Origin: Methanocalculus sp.
GTDB lineage: Archaea; Halobacteriota; Methanomicrobia; Methanomicrobiales; Methanocorpusculaceae
Assembly: GCF_030651615.1 (NCBI RefSeq)
Contig: NZ_JAUSCG010000160.1
Span: 1-7,923, forward strand
Reading direction: 5' to 3'
Length of the DNA stretch: 7,923 nucleotides
The position numbers and the translations under genes are program-made. The notes beneath the pieces were generated by a model, which saw only the letters and a list, made by a program, of their open reading frames with translations, had not been told where the DNA came from and did no database searches. The first letter of the stretch is position 1. Every line of letters begins with the position of its first letter. Shown here piece by piece: positions 6,893-7,923 of this stretch.

Positions 6893-7558
6893 ATGCATCA
6901 TCCACCTCTTCGCCTCCTCATCTTCGACTTCGATGGTGTTATCGCCGAGTCCATCGCCATGAAGGCAGAGGCATTTCGTGAGACCTTCTCGTTTGTACCT
7001 GAGCATCAGGACGAGATCGTCACGTATCATCTTGATAATGGCGGCATGTCCCGGTATGTCAAATTTCGAAATATCTACCGGGATATACTCCACAAAGAAC
7101 TGACGAAGGAGCAGGAGTCCGGGCTTGCTCGCTGTTATGAAGGGCTTGTTCGTGAAAGGATGTTTGAAATACCCCTTGTTTTTGGAGCCGAAGCAATCCT
7201 TCAGCAGTATGCCGGGTGTCTTCCTCTCTATGTCGTCTCAGCCACCCCGCAGGAGGAGATGGAAGAGATCGTTTCAAGGCGTGGTCTGTCGAAATACTTT
7301 ATCAGGGTCTATGGATCGCCCCGGTCAAAAGCTGACTGCATCAGGGAAATTCTTGGAGATACGAGGGTAATGCCCGGTGAAACGCTCTTTATTGGCGATG
7401 CTCCACAGGATTGGCAGGCAGCAATAGAGACCGGGGTCAGGTTTATTGGCCGGGTGGCACCAGGGGATGAAAATAGATTTGCGGGCCGGCCCGGGGTTGA
7501 GGTGATAGTCTCCGATCTCTCTGAACTCGGAGGGTACCTTGCAGAAGACCATTTCTGA
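6893..7558 (+). CDS. HAD-superfamily hydrolase, phosphoglycolate phosphatase-like
   Basis: This is a 221-residue soluble enzyme expected to remove phosphate from a small phosphorylated metabolite through an aspartyl-phosphate intermediate. Motif I is IFDFDGVIAES, with nucleophile D12 and acid/base D14. Motif II is VVSATP (S116). Motif III is K146 in SPRSKADC. Motif IV is FIGDAPQDW (D169, D173). The stretch between motifs I and II is a helical cap of the C1 type, as in Gph- and beta-phosphoglucomutase-like proteins. The substrate cannot be assigned. The ATG at 6893 has no Shine-Dalgarno sequence (ACCCCTAT precedes it), so it may be leaderless. Starting here puts motif I at residue 10, as is normal. 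The gene is divergent from the PIN pair, with 151 bp between the chosen starts. No co-transcribed neighbour is visible. Confidence 0.9.
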   Translation: MHHPPLRLLIFDFDGVIAESIAMKAEAFRETFSFVPEHQDEIVTYHLDNGGMSRYVKFRNIYRDILHKELTKEQESGLARCYEGLVRERMFEIPLVFGAEAILQQYAGCLPLYVVSATPQEEMEEIVSRRGLSKYFIRVYGSPRSKADCIREILGDTRVMPGETLFIGDAPQDWQAAIETGVRFIGRVAPGDENRFAGRPGVEVIVSDLSELGGYLAEDHF

Positions 7559-7575
7559 ATGAGATGTCCCCGGGA

Positions 7576-7624
7576 GAGACGTACAGGAACCTGATATATG
7601 GTTTCAATCGTTCCCTGACGTCTC
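7576..7624 (+). terminator. Imperfect hairpin after the HAD gene
   Basis: GAGACGTACAGGAAC (7576-7590) and GTTCCCTGACGTCTC (7610-7624) pair at 12 of 15 positions (7 bp, a 3-nt internal mismatch, then 5 bp) around a 19-nt loop. The hairpin begins 18 bp after the HAD stop codon. No T tract follows, so it is not a classical terminator; it may stabilise the transcript 3' end or be a protein-binding inverted repeat. Confidence 0.4.
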
Positions 7625-7677
7625 AACATGAGGGTGCATTCTGACTCGATGTAGTCGTAATAATCTCACGATAAAGA

Positions 7678-7784
7678 ACGCTCAAGGACGCAAAGCCGCC
7701 AAATTTTCTCTGCTTGGGGTTACAACACCCTTTGCGCCTTTGCGCCTTTGCGTGAGTATTTTTTCCCTGTCATTATACGTTGGA
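7678..7784. repeat. Palindromic tandem repeat, unit 1
   Basis: This 107-bp unit is built as left arm, core and right arm. The left arm contains GACGCAAAGCCGCCAAA, the core TTTTCTCTGCTTGGGGTTACAAC, broken here as TTTTCTCTGCTTGG then GGTTACAAC, and the right arm CTTTGCGCCTTTGCGCC then TTTGCGTGAG with a T run (TATTTTTT). The arms are imperfect inverted copies, each made of short GCGCAAAGG-like sub-repeats. This unit has diverged from unit 2 at its left end. Confidence 0.85.
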
Positions 7785-7890
7785 TCACGCAAAGCCGCTA
7801 AGCTGCTAAGTTTTCTCTGCTCGTGGTTACAACGCCCTTTGCGCCTTTGCGCCTTAGCGTGAGTATTTTTCCCCATCACTGTACGTTGGA
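7785..7890. repeat. Palindromic tandem repeat, unit 2
   Basis: This 106-bp unit is the best formed. It begins TCACGCAAAGCCGCTAAG, and its right arm ends GCGCCTTAGCGTGA, which is nearly the reverse complement of the left end. A T run (GTATTTTT) and the linker GTACGTTGGA follow and lead straight into unit 3. It resembles REP/MITE-like elements that occur in many unrelated prokaryote genomes. It does not appear to encode a protein. Confidence 0.88.
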
Positions 7891-7923
7891 TCACGCAAAG
7901 CCGCTAAGCCGCTAAGTTTTCTC
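7891..7923. repeat. Palindromic tandem repeat, unit 3 (cut by window edge)
   Basis: The left arm of a third unit (TCACGCAAAGCCGCTAAG, then CCGCTAAG and TTTTCTC) reaches the window end. It matches unit 2 almost base for base, so the array continues to the right. Confidence 0.85.

Noticed and set aside
7309..7629. Minus-strand frames opposite the HAD gene end
   Set aside because: They are antisense to HAD motif IV, with no ribosome binding site or recognisable domain.
7682..7894. 70-codon minus-strand frame with AQRRKG motifs
   Set aside because: It is simply a reading through two repeat units, with the peptide repeating as the DNA does; a known type of false gene.
7678..7923. CRISPR array
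   Set aside because: The units are about 106 bp, the whole unit is repeated rather than a short repeat with unique spacers, and there are no cas genes.

Overview
The window looks like a piece of a euryarchaeal methanogen chromosome, most likely order Methanomicrobiales. This is inferred from protein style, not from any search. The supports are: a methyl-accepting chemotaxis protein (MCP) with many HAMP-like repeats next to CheW; a receiver-plus-PAS sensor with the E-rich PAS linkers common in that group; a tRNA gene without an encoded CCA; and a small PIN-nuclease pair of a type common in methanogens. Base composition is moderate, with an AT-richer patch over the PIN pair and over the divergent region around 3500-3750.

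Layout. (1) 1-3378, minus strand: a chemotaxis operon with a 1058-residue transmembrane MCP followed 13 bp later by cheW, which runs off the left edge. (2) 3379-4004: a long divergent non-coding region, AT-rich in the middle, with several TGATA/TATCA half-sites and small palindromes. (3) 4005-5846, plus strand: a soluble REC-PAS-PAS-PAS protein with no kinase or other output domain. It ends inside a signalling linker. (4) 5855-5939, minus strand: tRNA-Ser(CGA), with its 3' end 8 bp from the stop codon of the sensor. (5) 6074-6741, minus strand: a translationally coupled pair, a PIN-domain (VapC-like) nuclease and a 69-residue partner, possibly a toxin-antitoxin module. (6) 6893-7558, plus strand: a HAD-family phosphatase-like hydrolase with all four HAD motifs. 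(7) 7559-7923: no gene; a 49-nt imperfect hairpin just after the HAD gene, then a tandem array of about 106-bp palindromic repeats running off the right edge.

How the genes work together. The MCP senses something outside the cell through a double Cache-like domain, passes the signal through a long HAMP relay, and with CheW would control CheA and the archaellum. The REC-PAS protein across the divergent region is plausibly a separate signalling component that needs a partner for output. The PIN pair and the HAD gene are divergent neighbours with no visible link to chemotaxis.

No clearly new biological system is evident. The points most worth a second look are the 273-bp repeats of the poly-HAMP relay, the output-less sensor ending beside a tRNA gene with a duplicated 35-bp linker, the cluster of TGATA sites, and the palindromic repeat array on the right.
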